A stretch of 27,050 bases of DNA from CAADGL01 sp964643885 (GTDB lineage Bacteria > Planctomycetota > Phycisphaerae > UBA1845 > Fen-1342), in NCBI GenBank assembly GCA_964643885.1, contig CAZXUI010000065.1, positions 1-27,050 of the forward strand. Reading direction: 5' to 3'. The notes under the pieces were generated by a model. It did no database searches. It was not told the DNA's origin and saw only the letters and a list, made by a program, of their open reading frames with translations. Below are positions 16,635-23,945 of the stretch, one piece after another (within the stretch, counting starts at the first letter, position 1; every line of letters begins with the position of its first letter). The position numbers and the translations under genes were made by a program.

Positions 16635-17117
16635 ATGAAACTGGCAATCTTCAGCGGGACCAGCGAGCACACCATCGATGCCAAGAATCGGCTCGCGGTG
16701 CCGAAGAAGTTTCGCGAGCGGATTGACCCTGAGGCGGATGGGCCGGGGCTGTACGTGGTGCCCGGGCGGCCAAATTCTTATTTGTGGCTGTACACGGAGC
16801 GGCGGTTTCAGCAGCTCTCGGATCAGTTGAGCTCTGATTTGCGGCCGAATGCGGAGACCCTGGCCTGGGAGCAGGATTTCTTTCCGGCTGCGGAGTATCT
16901 CGAGTTCGACGGACAGGGGCGCGTGCTGCTGCCGGAGCGCCTGATTCAGCAGGCGGGACTGAGTCGAGACGTGATGATCTGCGGCGTTCGCGATCATTTG
17001 GAGATTCGCCCCAAGGGCGGCGGGCCGGGGGAAGCGCGGCCAACGGACAGCGCGGAACTGGTGACGGAGGCTGATCGGCGGCTTCGCGAGGCGGAGCGGT
17101 CGCGAGCAGCAGAGTAG
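16635..17117 (+). CDS. mraZ: MraZ transcriptional regulator
   Basis: DNA-binding regulator of the division and cell-wall (dcw) cluster in many bacteria. At 160 aa it shows the two family half-domains of SpoVT/AbrB type, with DAKNRLAVPKKFRE (15-28) and DGQGRVLLPERL (92-103). The C-terminal 30 residues are an Arg/Glu-rich extension. ATG 16635 puts the protein start where the family begins (MKLAIFSGTSEH); its ribosome binding site is weak. Upstream boxes indicate self-repression. Unusually, no rsmH, ftsL, ftsI or mur gene follows; instead there is an 889-bp noncoding stretch and a convergent gene. Confidence 0.93.
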   Translation: MKLAIFSGTSEHTIDAKNRLAVPKKFRERIDPEADGPGLYVVPGRPNSYLWLYTERRFQQLSDQLSSDLRPNAETLAWEQDFFPAAEYLEFDGQGRVLLPERLIQQAGLSRDVMICGVRDHLEIRPKGGGPGEARPTDSAELVTEADRRLREAERSRAAE

Positions 17118-17127
17118 CGGCAAGATC

Positions 17128-17161
17128 GCGGATTCGGTCCGCAAGTGCAAGTGAATTTTTC
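17128..17161 (+). terminator. Weak terminator candidate after mraZ
   Basis: GCGGA (17128-17132) and TCCGC (17138-17142) form a 5-bp stem with loop TTCGG, 11 bases after the mraZ stop. A T run follows only after 13 bases (from 17156). Stem length and spacing make this a marginal terminator. Confidence 0.3.
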
Positions 17162-17263
17162 TTGAGCGGCAGTCCGGCTTCGTCATCGAGGCCGGGTTTA
17201 GGAAGCCTGACCGGTGAACGGCGCGTCGCCGCTTCAGGGTCGGGTGGATTCGAGAATGGCAGC

Positions 17264-17296
17264 GCGGGAGGAGGTTGCCACAGGACCTCCTCCCGC
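17264..17296. other. Perfect 12-bp hairpin containing SD and anti-SD sequence
   Basis: GCGGGAGGAGGT (17264-17275) pairs perfectly with ACCTCCTCCCGC (17285-17296) around a 9-base loop. No T run follows. One arm reads like a strong ribosome binding site and the other like its complement. It could be a stable end of the mraZ transcript or part of a small RNA; neither is shown. Confidence 0.45.
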
Positions 17297-17656
17297 AAGC
17301 CAATCTGTCAGGACGTTTTGTATATCAATGCCAGCAGCGCGGCGATTCCACGGAAGGCATCGCCCGCGGGCGCGGAGGAATGCCGAAGAGGCGGCGTCGT
17401 CATCTGGAGCCAGTCAGGCGGTCGCGGCGTATGTCGTGACCGTGGCACTCGCCCGCAATGTGAGCCCCCGTCAGGCGGACGAATGCACGATGCAGGCGAC
17501 TGGCAACGAGGGGCCGCGTCTCGCCGTGACGCGACCGATCGCCCAGTGACGCGGCCATGGCGCTTTAGACCGGCGCCATCTTCAGGCAGGAATTCTCGCC
17601 GGCCTGATCGGTGTCCCGTCCGGCCACGGATGCGGTGACGGGCACCAAATTTTTAA

Positions 17657-17677
17657 GGGAACAGGGAACAGGGAACA
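17657..17677 (+). repeat. GGGAACA x 3 heptanucleotide repeat
   Basis: Three exact tandem copies of GGGAACA, followed by an A run and GGGG. Short tandem heptanucleotide repeats of this kind are known from intergenic DNA of some bacteria, notably filamentous cyanobacteria. It lies 43 bases from a second heptanucleotide array. Confidence 0.85.
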
Positions 17678-17719
17678 AAAAAAGGGGATTCAGGCGAACG
17701 GGCGTGTGGGGCGACTTGG

Positions 17720-17810
17720 AAAATCGAAAATCCAAAATCCAAAATCCAAAATCGAAAATCGAAGAGCGAAAAGCTAAGGTCGAAGATCGAGGGTTGAGGA
17801 TCGGAAGTCA
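17720..17810 (+). repeat. AAAATCC/G heptanucleotide array
   Basis: Six units of AAAATC followed by C or G (17720-17761) run in strict 7-base register. The register continues through seven decayed units (AAGAGCG, AAAAGCT, AAGGTCG, AAGATCG, AGGGTTG, AGGATCG, GAAGTCA) to 17810. The core is perfect and the 3' side diverged. Frames through it read as short heptapeptide repeats (e.g. KSKIQNP), which can yield false protein predictions. Confidence 0.85.
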
Positions 17811-17860
17811 GACGACAGATCGTTCGCCCGGTGAAGGCTGGCCCCACAGAACTCACCATC

Positions 17861-17883
17861 AAAAAGTCGGCACCGAGGGCGCC
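17861..17883 (-). terminator. Minus-strand terminator candidate
   Basis: On the - strand, GGCGCC-CTC-GGTGCC (17883 to 17869) forms a 6-bp stem with one wobble. It is followed by GAC and five T residues (17865-17861). It lies about 120 bases beyond the stop of the - strand secreted protein gene and may be a backup terminator for it. Confidence 0.4.
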
Positions 17884-17934
17884 GGTGAAAAAAACCCCAG
17901 TGAAAAAAAACCATTGCCGTAGCCCGAAAGCGGC

Positions 17935-17974
17935 GGAGCCCCCCGGAATGCGAATTTGCACTCCGGAGGGCTCC
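17935..17974 (-). terminator. Strong hairpin downstream of the secreted protein gene
   Basis: A 40-base near-perfect inverted repeat. Its mismatches on the + strand become G-T wobbles on the - strand, giving about 17 continuous pairs there around an AAATTC-type loop. It lies 32 bases past the stop codon at 18007 in the - strand direction. T runs appear on that strand about 24 bases (17910-17903) and 40 bases further on. The strand-specific wobble pattern supports action on the - strand transcript. Confidence 0.6.
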
Positions 17975-18006
17975 AGCTGCTAAGGGGGTGCGAGGTTCGC
18001 CAGGGG

Positions 18007-20574
18007 TCAGCAGTGGCGTTGCCGGTTTTTCATCGCCAGCCGGCGGCGCGTCTTCATGGACATCCAGGCCAGCATCAGAAAGGGCGCGACGCCGGCGCCG
18101 CCGACGCCGCAGGCGCCGTTGCCGCATGCCAGTTGCACGGGGTCCTGTCCCGCAGTGTCGGCGGAGTATTCCAGTTCGTAGGGTTCGGTCTCGGCCTGAA
18201 TGGCGATGCGGTCGACCGGGATTTCGAGCACGAACGAAAGCTCCGAGATGCCTTCGGGGAGCTGCTCGACCGGGACGTCGATGGTCTGCGTCACGGCCTC
18301 GATCAGCCTGAACTCGGCCACGCTCCCGTCGCCCATCACGCCGGTCAGATCCAGTTCGATCGGCTGCTCGATCGTCATTTCCATGATGCCGTCGTTCTCG
18401 CGGACCAGTTCGGCCCACGAACGCTCGCTTACCTTCGTTTTTCCGGCGATGGCACCGGGCGATGCACCGGCGATGCCGGCGACGAACGTACCGCCGACGA
18501 AACCCGGGGCGGATACGACCGGCGGGGCCGCCGTCGCGGCACCAACATTCAGCCGCACGCGGCTGGTCACATTCAACGCCACGCGGTTGAACTGCATCTG
18601 CCCGCCGGCGACGTCATCCGATGAGACCGGTGCCAGCGACGTGACCTGAACGTCTGTCACCTGGGCGGTCACGTTCTGGGTGAAGACGAAGGGATCGTCG
18701 AAGCGGACGTAGGCATTCAGGTCGAAGGGGGGCGGATCGACGAGCCAGAGCAGCTCCATGTACTTGAGGGAGAACCAGAAGGGCTTGAGACAGTTTGCCT
18801 TGGCGACGGCGAGCTCAGCCGCGGCGGCGGCGTCGTTGATGGACGCAACATCCGGACCGGCGAACTCGACGCAGCGTGAGCCGGCGCTGGTTCGGATGAC
18901 GACGCGGCAGGGATATGGGTTAGCGACGAAGTCGTCGTAGTCACTGCCGAGTCGAGGAAAGACGAGTTCGACGGCGCGGTAGTCGCCGATCCACTTGTTG
19001 CCGAGGGCATGATTGGACCAGTTGGTCTTGACGTCGTAGACGCCCTCTGGATCGTCGATGATCTGGATGCTGCACAGCTTACCATCGCCGGCAATGGTGA
19101 ATCCGCCGCTCCATCCGAGGCGGAGGCTGCTGCAACCGCCCTGCACGCCGTAGTGGAAGCCGCCATCGGAGACATGGAGCAGCTCCTTGGGCGGATTGGG
19201 CAGGCCGATGGAGACATTTGCGGGGCCGCCCATGCTGATTCCGGACTCGTGGCCGTGGAGCCTGTTCATGGTGAGCCCGGCTTGGGTTGCCCAGAGGGCA
19301 CTTCCAAACTTGCTGAGCCGGATGGTGGGCAGGGTGATGGGCTGCTCGCATTCGAATTCCTCTTCGTTGATCTGATTGCACTCGTCGGGGAAATCGCTGT
19401 CGCTCGGGCCTTCGTTGGCGGCGATGGCGGCAAAGACGGGCAGACCGATGATGCCGAAAGGGCCGAATGAGAAGGCGCATGCCACGACGTCGGCATCGAC
19501 GACGTCCGTGAAGAGATTGCCGTGCGACTTGATGATGTTGGGGTCCGACTGCTGTGCGAAGAGGTGGAGGGTGACGATGGCGGGATCGATGCCAATGTTG
19601 TTGAAGGGGCAGCCGGCGTCGATTTCGAGTTCCATGTCGAGCTGCACCTGGGCGCCGGCGCTGGCGAGTGGCGTATAGCTGGCACTGGGACCCTGAAGGA
19701 TCTCGATGTCGGGCTGGGCGGAGATGGACGTTGCGAAGCGGGCGGCCAGGGCCTGCTTGAGCAGCGTCTGGTTCATGAAGAGGCTCCACTGCATGCCCGA
19801 GGCGCTGGGGGAGATCTGTCCGCTGAAAAAGCCGGCCCAGGCGGCGGACGGCGCGGCATCGGGATTGGCGGGTTCATCCAGCTCGATTCGCACGGCAATG
19901 CGGCTCAGGTCCTGGTTGGCGGAGACGCCGACCTGCTTGACGGCACGGTCGCTCTTGAGCAGTTTCTTGAGCGACTTCATGACGTCGACCTTGGAGCACT
20001 TGGGCGTGAGCAGGCCGCCGAGGGAGGAGGCGAGTGCGGGATCGAGCGAGTTCAAATCGACGGTCTGGGCGCCGAGCTTCATGCTGTTGAATTCGACGCA
20101 GAGATTGAGCTTATTGTCTTCATCTACCGTCGCGTTCAGATCGAGGATGAGGTTGGGCGAGAGCGGTGACGAAGGGGTATAGTCGGTCGCGCCGCAGTTG
20201 GGATCGTATATGCAGCTTTGCTCCTTGGTGTAAATCCGCACGGGGACGACGAACTGAATCTGCTGGCCGGCGCGCTGGACCTGTACCGGGCCGGGGAAGG
20301 CGACGTGATCGAGGACGAACTGACCGCTCTGGAGCGGCAGGGAGAACGAAGACTGGACGCAGACTTCTTCTTCGAGGAGGCGGTGCTGCACGAGTTCGAT
20401 CAGCTTGGAGGATTGAATCTGAAATTCGACCATGTGCTCGGCGCGGGCCGCGGATGCGGCACAGCATACGGCGATGACGGCGATGCACCGAGCGGGTGCG
20501 GCGGGGCGCATCGCGCTGCTCGCATGTGCTGAATGGCCGCGGTGTCGGGTCGATGCGTGAAGAAGCCGGTACAT
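18007..20574 (-). CDS. Large secreted protein with Cys-Gly C-terminal anchor signal
   Basis: 855 aa, no recognised family. Residues 1-45 form a long signal peptide: basic, then the hydrophobic core CIAVIAVCCAASA, with likely cleavage after ARA45. The mature part is rich in Asp, Ser, Val and Ile with scattered Cys, fitting beta-structured extracellular domains with disulfides. The tail has Cys817 and Cys822 in CGNGACGVGG, a hydrophobic stretch (827-840) and Arg843-845. This tripartite layout resembles protein-sorting tails such as MYXO-CTERM and related Cys-type signals, with an unusually long basic end finishing in Cys855. The start at 20574 has AAGGAGA at 20587-20581, 7 bases upstream. A strong hairpin follows the gene. 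Convergent with mraZ. Confidence 0.8.
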   Translation of the reverse strand: MYRLLHASTRHRGHSAHASSAMRPAAPARCIAVIAVCCAASAARAEHMVEFQIQSSKLIELVQHRLLEEEVCVQSSFSLPLQSGQFVLDHVAFPGPVQVQRAGQQIQFVVPVRIYTKEQSCIYDPNCGATDYTPSSPLSPNLILDLNATVDEDNKLNLCVEFNSMKLGAQTVDLNSLDPALASSLGGLLTPKCSKVDVMKSLKKLLKSDRAVKQVGVSANQDLSRIAVRIELDEPANPDAAPSAAWAGFFSGQISPSASGMQWSLFMNQTLLKQALAARFATSISAQPDIEILQGPSASYTPLASAGAQVQLDMELEIDAGCPFNNIGIDPAIVTLHLFAQQSDPNIIKSHGNLFTDVVDADVVACAFSFGPFGIIGLPVFAAIAANEGPSDSDFPDECNQINEEEFECEQPITLPTIRLSKFGSALWATQAGLTMNRLHGHESGISMGGPANVSIGLPNPPKELLHVSDGGFHYGVQGGCSSLRLGWSGGFTIAGDGKLCSIQIIDDPEGVYDVKTNWSNHALGNKWIGDYRAVELVFPRLGSDYDDFVANPYPCRVVIRTSAGSRCVEFAGPDVASINDAAAAAELAVAKANCLKPFWFSLKYMELLWLVDPPPFDLNAYVRFDDPFVFTQNVTAQVTDVQVTSLAPVSSDDVAGGQMQFNRVALNVTSRVRLNVGAATAAPPVVSAPGFVGGTFVAGIAGASPGAIAGKTKVSERSWAELVRENDGIMEMTIEQPIELDLTGVMGDGSVAEFRLIEAVTQTIDVPVEQLPEGISELSFVLEIPVDRIAIQAETEPYELEYSADTAGQDPVQLACGNGACGVGGAGVAPFLMLAWMSMKTRRRLAMKNRQRHC

Positions 20575-20763
20575 GAACACTCTCCTTGCTCCACAGCCGG
20601 AGCCGCTTGGCGAGGTCACGCCGGAGCAAATATGCGGTGGGCTCCGGCATCGCGGCGGCGTACGAATACCGCGGCGTCGTTAGTTGAGGCGCAATCGAAC
20701 CGTGGAACCCTTCACCAGTTTGGGGAGGTCGCCGTAAAGGCGGCGGGGATGGTGGGTTAGCAG

Positions 20764-20780
20764 ATTGAGACTATCTCAAT
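20764..20780. promoter_or_regulatory. 17-bp perfect palindrome, operator candidate
   Basis: ATTGAGA-CTA-TCTCAAT is a perfect inverted repeat with 7-bp arms, clearly more AT-rich than its surroundings. It lies 190 bases upstream of the start of the - strand secreted protein gene and about 100 bases past the end of the BFD-like gene. Its size fits a dimeric regulator; general resemblance to Fur-type sites is weak. Confidence 0.4.
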
Positions 20781-20793
20781 GGGCCATGGCCAT

Positions 20794-20810
20794 GCCGGCG
20801 GGACGCCGGC
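20794..20810. repeat. GCCGGC hairpin, REP-like
   Basis: GCCGGC-GGGAC-GCCGGC within CATGCCGGCG...CGCCACC. It looks like a short dispersed palindrome and could also act as a terminator for the BFD-like gene on the - strand, although no T run follows. Confidence 0.35.
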
Positions 20811-20881
20811 GCCACCATGACGCAGGTCAGCTTCCATGGCGCGGCGGTTGGTGCACTTGCGGAAGATGGGATGTCGGGCGG

Positions 20882-21172
20882 TCAGGAAAATGTATTCTTG
20901 TCGTCGGACTTCAAATATTCTTTTCGCGCCTGGGCGTACTCCTGTGCGGTTTCGGGCAGGCCGGCGACGGTTTCACCCTCATCCCAGGCGGCGCCGGACT
21001 CGACGCGGGCGTGAATCTTTTTCAGAATTGGGATGCACCAGCCGCAGCCGGTTCCGGCATTGAGACACTCCGAGAGTTGCGAGGGCCTGGTCGGACACTC
21101 GCGACGTGCGAAGTTCACCAATTTCCGCAGAGAGACGTGGAAACAGCAGCAGATTTGGTCGTCAAGCTTCAT
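20882..21172 (-). CDS. BFD-like [2Fe-2S] protein
   Basis: 96 aa, resembling the bacterioferritin-associated ferredoxin / BFD domain, which carries a [2Fe-2S] cluster and transfers electrons, often in iron storage or as a redox partner. The cluster ligands fit CxC...CxxC: Cys8 and Cys10 in ICCCFHVS, and Cys43 and Cys46 in TGCGWC. Cys9 is an extra cysteine inside the first pair. Residues 55-96 are a charged tail outside the domain. No clear ribosome binding site is seen before ATG 21172; a TAGAAT hexamer lies 6 bases upstream, so the mRNA may be leaderless. Divergent from the M20 peptidase. No bacterioferritin gene is nearby. Confidence 0.8.
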   Translation of the reverse strand: MKLDDQICCCFHVSLRKLVNFARRECPTRPSQLSECLNAGTGCGWCIPILKKIHARVESGAAWDEGETVAGLPETAQEYAQARKEYLKSDDKNTFS

Positions 21173-21178
21173 CGCTGT

Positions 21179-21184
21179 ATTCTA
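21179..21184 (-). promoter_or_regulatory. TAGAAT -10 candidate for the BFD-like gene
   Basis: On the - strand TAGAAT lies 6 bases before the ATG at 21172, which would place the transcript start at or next to the start codon. No consensus -35 is seen 17 bases upstream. Confidence 0.3.
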
Positions 21185-21251
21185 TCGGCGCGAAACGCGA
21201 ATGCTCTTGCCCGCGGCGGGTATGCGAAACGGGGTTGCAACAGAACCTCGA

Positions 21252-21292
21252 CGCAGGGCCGCCGGGCGGGGCTTCTGAACGGGCGCCCTGCG
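21252..21292. other. Inverted repeat before the M20 peptidase gene
   Basis: CGCAGGGC (21252-21259) and GCCCTGCG (21285-21292) are perfect 8-bp arms around a 25-base loop in the 158-bp divergent gap. Its role is unknown; it could form in the leader of the peptidase mRNA. Confidence 0.3.
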
Positions 21293-21330
21293 CGGGCCCT
21301 GCACCTTTCTGCGAGAAACGCGAGGTTGTC

Positions 21331-22704
21331 ATGTCGATTGAAGCGGCCGTGTCATACATCGATTCCAACAAGAAACGGTATCAGGACGAGCTGTTTGCAT
21401 ACCTGAAGATACCGAGCATTTCTGCCCAGAGCGAACACAAGGGGGACGTGCGCAAGGCGGCCGAGTGGACGCGCGATCGCTGCATGGCGGCCGGATTGAA
21501 GGCGGAGGTGGTGGACACGCCGGGGCATCCGGCGGTGCTGGCCGAGGGTCCGCAAAAGGCGGGGCGGCCGACGGTGCTCGTCTACGGCCACTTCGACGTG
21601 CAGCCGGAGGGCGACGAGAAGCTGTGGCACACGGGGCCGTTCGTGCCGACGGTTCAGGACGGGAAGATCGTGTGCCGCGGGTCGGCGGACGACAAGGGGC
21701 AGCTCTTGTGTGCCATCGTGGCGGCAGAGGCGTGGAACAAGACCGCGGGCGAGCTTCCGATCAACCTGAAGTTCTGCATCGAAGGTGAAGAGGAGACGGG
21801 GTCGAAGAATCTGAAGGGGCTGATCGAAAAGCACCGGGATCGGCTCGCCTGCGACTACGTGCTCATCCACGACACGGCGCAATTCAGCCTCGAGCAGCCG
21901 GCGGTGACGGTGGCGACGAAGGGGCTGATCTACAAGGAGATCATCGTCCGCGGACCGAAGAAGGACCTGCACAGCGGCACCTTCGGCGGTGCGGTGGCGA
22001 ATCCGGCGGTGGAACTGGCCAGACTGCTGGCCTCATTTCACGATCGGGAATACAAAGTGACGATTCCGGGTTTTTATGATCGTGTCAAGGAGATGTCACC
22101 GGAAGAGGTGAAGATGATGAACGGCCTGCCGTACGACGAGCAGGCGTTTCTGGATGATCTGGGCAGCCGGAAGGCGTCCGGCGAGGCCGGTTACAGCGCC
22201 CTGCACCGGCGATGGGCGCGCCCGACGTTCGAGATCAACGGCATTTACGGCGGCTACATGAAGGAAGGCAGCAGCACGATCATTCCGTCGTTTGCCGGCG
22301 CGAAGGTGTCGATGCGCCTGGTGCCCGACCAGAGGGCGGAGGAAATTCACCGGGCCTTTGAAGAGACGGTGCGCAGCCGGCTGCCGGATACAGTCTCGTT
22401 CGAGATTCTGGATCATGCGCGCTGCGATCCGTACCTGGCGGATGTGAACTCGCCGGGGATGAAGGCGGCGCTGAAGGCGGTCGGCATCGGGTTTGGGAAG
22501 CAGCCGGTGTTCATCCGCGAGGGCGGTACCCTGCCGATTTTGCCGATGTTCAAGTCGCTGCTGGGCGCGGACAGCCTGATGGTGGGCTATGCGCAGCCGA
22601 ACTGCAATGCACACTCGCCCAATGAGTTTTTCCACGTGAAAGACTTCGAGGGCGGGATGCGATCGTCGACGGCGCTACTGGGATTGCTCGCCGAAGCGCG
22701 CTAG
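21331..22704 (+). CDS. M20 family dizinc dipeptidase
   Basis: Cytoplasmic metallopeptidase of the M20 family (carnosinase / dipeptidase group), cleaving dipeptides or similar amide bonds with two zinc ions. Residues visible in 457 aa: His87 and Asp89 in YGHFDVQP, the bridging Asp120 in RGSADDKGQ, Glu154-Glu155 in EGEEETGS (general base and metal ligand), Asp181 in IHDTAQ and His428 in NAHSPNEFF. The LHSGTFGG motif (213-220) begins the dimerisation domain. Length and motifs are complete and no signal peptide is present. ATG 21331 has GAGG (21322-21325) upstream and starts where the family does; the open frame extends further up without such support. Substrate cannot be fixed. Confidence 0.92.
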   Translation: MSIEAAVSYIDSNKKRYQDELFAYLKIPSISAQSEHKGDVRKAAEWTRDRCMAAGLKAEVVDTPGHPAVLAEGPQKAGRPTVLVYGHFDVQPEGDEKLWHTGPFVPTVQDGKIVCRGSADDKGQLLCAIVAAEAWNKTAGELPINLKFCIEGEEETGSKNLKGLIEKHRDRLACDYVLIHDTAQFSLEQPAVTVATKGLIYKEIIVRGPKKDLHSGTFGGAVANPAVELARLLASFHDREYKVTIPGFYDRVKEMSPEEVKMMNGLPYDEQAFLDDLGSRKASGEAGYSALHRRWARPTFEINGIYGGYMKEGSSTIIPSFAGAKVSMRLVPDQRAEEIHRAFEETVRSRLPDTVSFEILDHARCDPYLADVNSPGMKAALKAVGIGFGKQPVFIREGGTLPILPMFKSLLGADSLMVGYAQPNCNAHSPNEFFHVKDFEGGMRSSTALLGLLAEAR

Positions 22705-22844
22705 TTATTGGACGTTTTGCAGAAAAAATCTCCGCCAACCGTTCTCGACATTATCTGTCGCTGCGCGCGGGCCGATATTCAGAGTATCGAATGAGCGTGA
22801 TGAATCGGCGCGTTTGCGCGCGCTGTTGGATTGGAGCAACTGCC

Positions 22845-23945
22845 ATGCGAAGTCGAGCATGTTTGTCGGCCGGCCTGCTTGCCACCATTCTTGCCTGTGC
22901 GGTGCCCTCGGAAGCGCTGGCGCAATTCGGGGTCGTGCAGCGATACCTGTTCCGCAATGCCCAGTTTGCGGGGAATCCGCTGTTTCTGTCGCATCCCGAG
23001 AACGGGCCGGTGTTCAACTTCAACAGCTTCGTCAATCGCGTGGAACGGGATCGGGCAGGCGGGGGATACGCCTACGAGTTTTACCGGTTCTTTGGTCCGG
23101 ATTCGTACGGGAACAACACGTTCCTGAATCTCGGGCCGTTTCAGCTCGAGATCACGCCCGATCCGAATCTGGGGCAAACCCAACCGACCGGCATTCACGG
23201 TCGAATCGGCTACTCGACGCGCTTCATACCCGAGATCTTCATGAACTTTGAAACCGGCGAACTGCGGCAGACGCAGAATTTCAGCGGCGGTACGACGACG
23301 TTCACGCCATCCGCGATTCGCTACAACGCCACGGTAAATACGGGCATCCAGGATTTTGAGTGGGATGGCAACATCCTGGTCGACGGCGAGGGCCGCATCA
23401 ACATTCTCGGCTTCTATGATCTCGAGATGCGGATCGTGAACGTGGGCGAGTACACGGGCGACGGCATCGCGGTAAAGGATGAGCAGGTCACGGATTTTGA
23501 CACGGGTCCGATTAACATCAGCGGCCATGTGGTTTTTGACGCGCTGGCGAGCATCCTCCAGGCAAACGGCAATCCGCTTACGGCCGTGCCGCCCAGGCTG
23601 GTGACCGGCGCCGCCCAGCGCGGCAAGACGGCCGAAGAACTGATGGCCGAACTGAACGCGGGCGTGAAACTCACGGACGAAGAGGTGGAATTCCTGGTCG
23701 AGCAGATGTTTGTGACCGCGTTTCTGAGGGATCCCCTGGGCGTCATGTTCAACGGGCTGCCGGAAGAGATTCCGGGGTTTGAGGGATTCACCCTCAGCGC
23801 CGACCGGACGGAGCCGATACCGGTCGATCTTGTAGAAGAGCCTGAGACGGTGCCGGAGCCATCGACGCTGTTGTTCGTTTCGCTGGCGGCCGGCGCGGCC
23901 CTGGGTCGGCGGTCGCTGACGCGGCGAATGCGGGTTGCGGCGTAA
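22845..23945 (+). CDS. PEP-CTERM sorting-domain protein, function unknown
   Basis: 366 aa. A signal peptide (1-26, cleavage after EALA) and a C-terminal PEP-CTERM signal (VPEPST at 336-341, a hydrophobic stretch, then GRRSLTRRMR) mark it as an exported protein sorted by an exosortase. The mature part is rich in Asn, Phe, Gly and Thr, with many aromatic-alternating stretches that suggest beta structure. A short Glu-rich helix (GKTAEELMAELNAG) lies near 265. No family is recognised. ATG 22845 is preferred over 22791 because GGAG (22833-22836) is spaced 8 bases upstream and a standard signal peptide results. No exosortase is encoded in the window. A small inverted repeat CGACA-TTATC-TGTCG lies at 22746-22760. 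Confidence 0.88.
   Translation: MRSRACLSAGLLATILACAVPSEALAQFGVVQRYLFRNAQFAGNPLFLSHPENGPVFNFNSFVNRVERDRAGGGYAYEFYRFFGPDSYGNNTFLNLGPFQLEITPDPNLGQTQPTGIHGRIGYSTRFIPEIFMNFETGELRQTQNFSGGTTTFTPSAIRYNATVNTGIQDFEWDGNILVDGEGRINILGFYDLEMRIVNVGEYTGDGIAVKDEQVTDFDTGPINISGHVVFDALASILQANGNPLTAVPPRLVTGAAQRGKTAEELMAELNAGVKLTDEEVEFLVEQMFVTAFLRDPLGVMFNGLPEEIPGFEGFTLSADRTEPIPVDLVEEPETVPEPSTLLFVSLAAGAALGRRSLTRRMRVAA

Larger units (their letters stand above)
17118..18006. other. Long convergent intergenic region with repeats
   Basis: No supported gene. Open frames at 17162-17638 and 17214-17549 lack ribosome binding sites and family features. The region carries a weak hairpin after mraZ, a perfect 12-bp hairpin (17264-17296), two kinds of 7-bp tandem repeats (17657-17677 and 17720-17810), two A-rich runs, and hairpins able to end transcription of the - strand gene. 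Its base composition is visibly more A-rich than the flanking genes. Confidence 0.6.
20575..20881. other. Intergenic region between two minus-strand genes
   Basis: No supported gene in this 307-bp gap. It contains a perfect 7+3+7 palindrome (20764-20780) and a GCCGGC hairpin (20794-20810). The promoter of the secreted protein gene should lie here, but I see no consensus -35/-10 pair. Confidence 0.5.

Noticed and set aside
16469..16726. 85-codon open frame overlapping the mraZ promoter and start
   Set aside because: It runs through the MraZ boxes and into mraZ in another frame, and its product has no protein-like features. Only the TAGAAT box before it is of interest.
17162..17638. Open frames of 158 and 111 codons after mraZ
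   Set aside because: There is no ribosome binding site, no domain, and they run through the 12-bp hairpin. Decayed coding DNA cannot be excluded.
17720..17810. CRISPR array
   Set aside because: The units are 7 bases long, contiguous and without spacers.
17861..17890. Sequence resembling the 3' end of a Cas9 tracrRNA (AAAAAGT-GGCACCGAG)
   Set aside because: No Cas gene, CRISPR repeat or anti-repeat is present, and the second hairpin arm and T run do not match. It is better read as a minus-strand terminator.
21106..21330. Upstream extension of the M20 peptidase gene
   Set aside because: No ribosome binding site precedes it, its sequence is unlike the family, and it overlaps the divergent BFD-like gene start.
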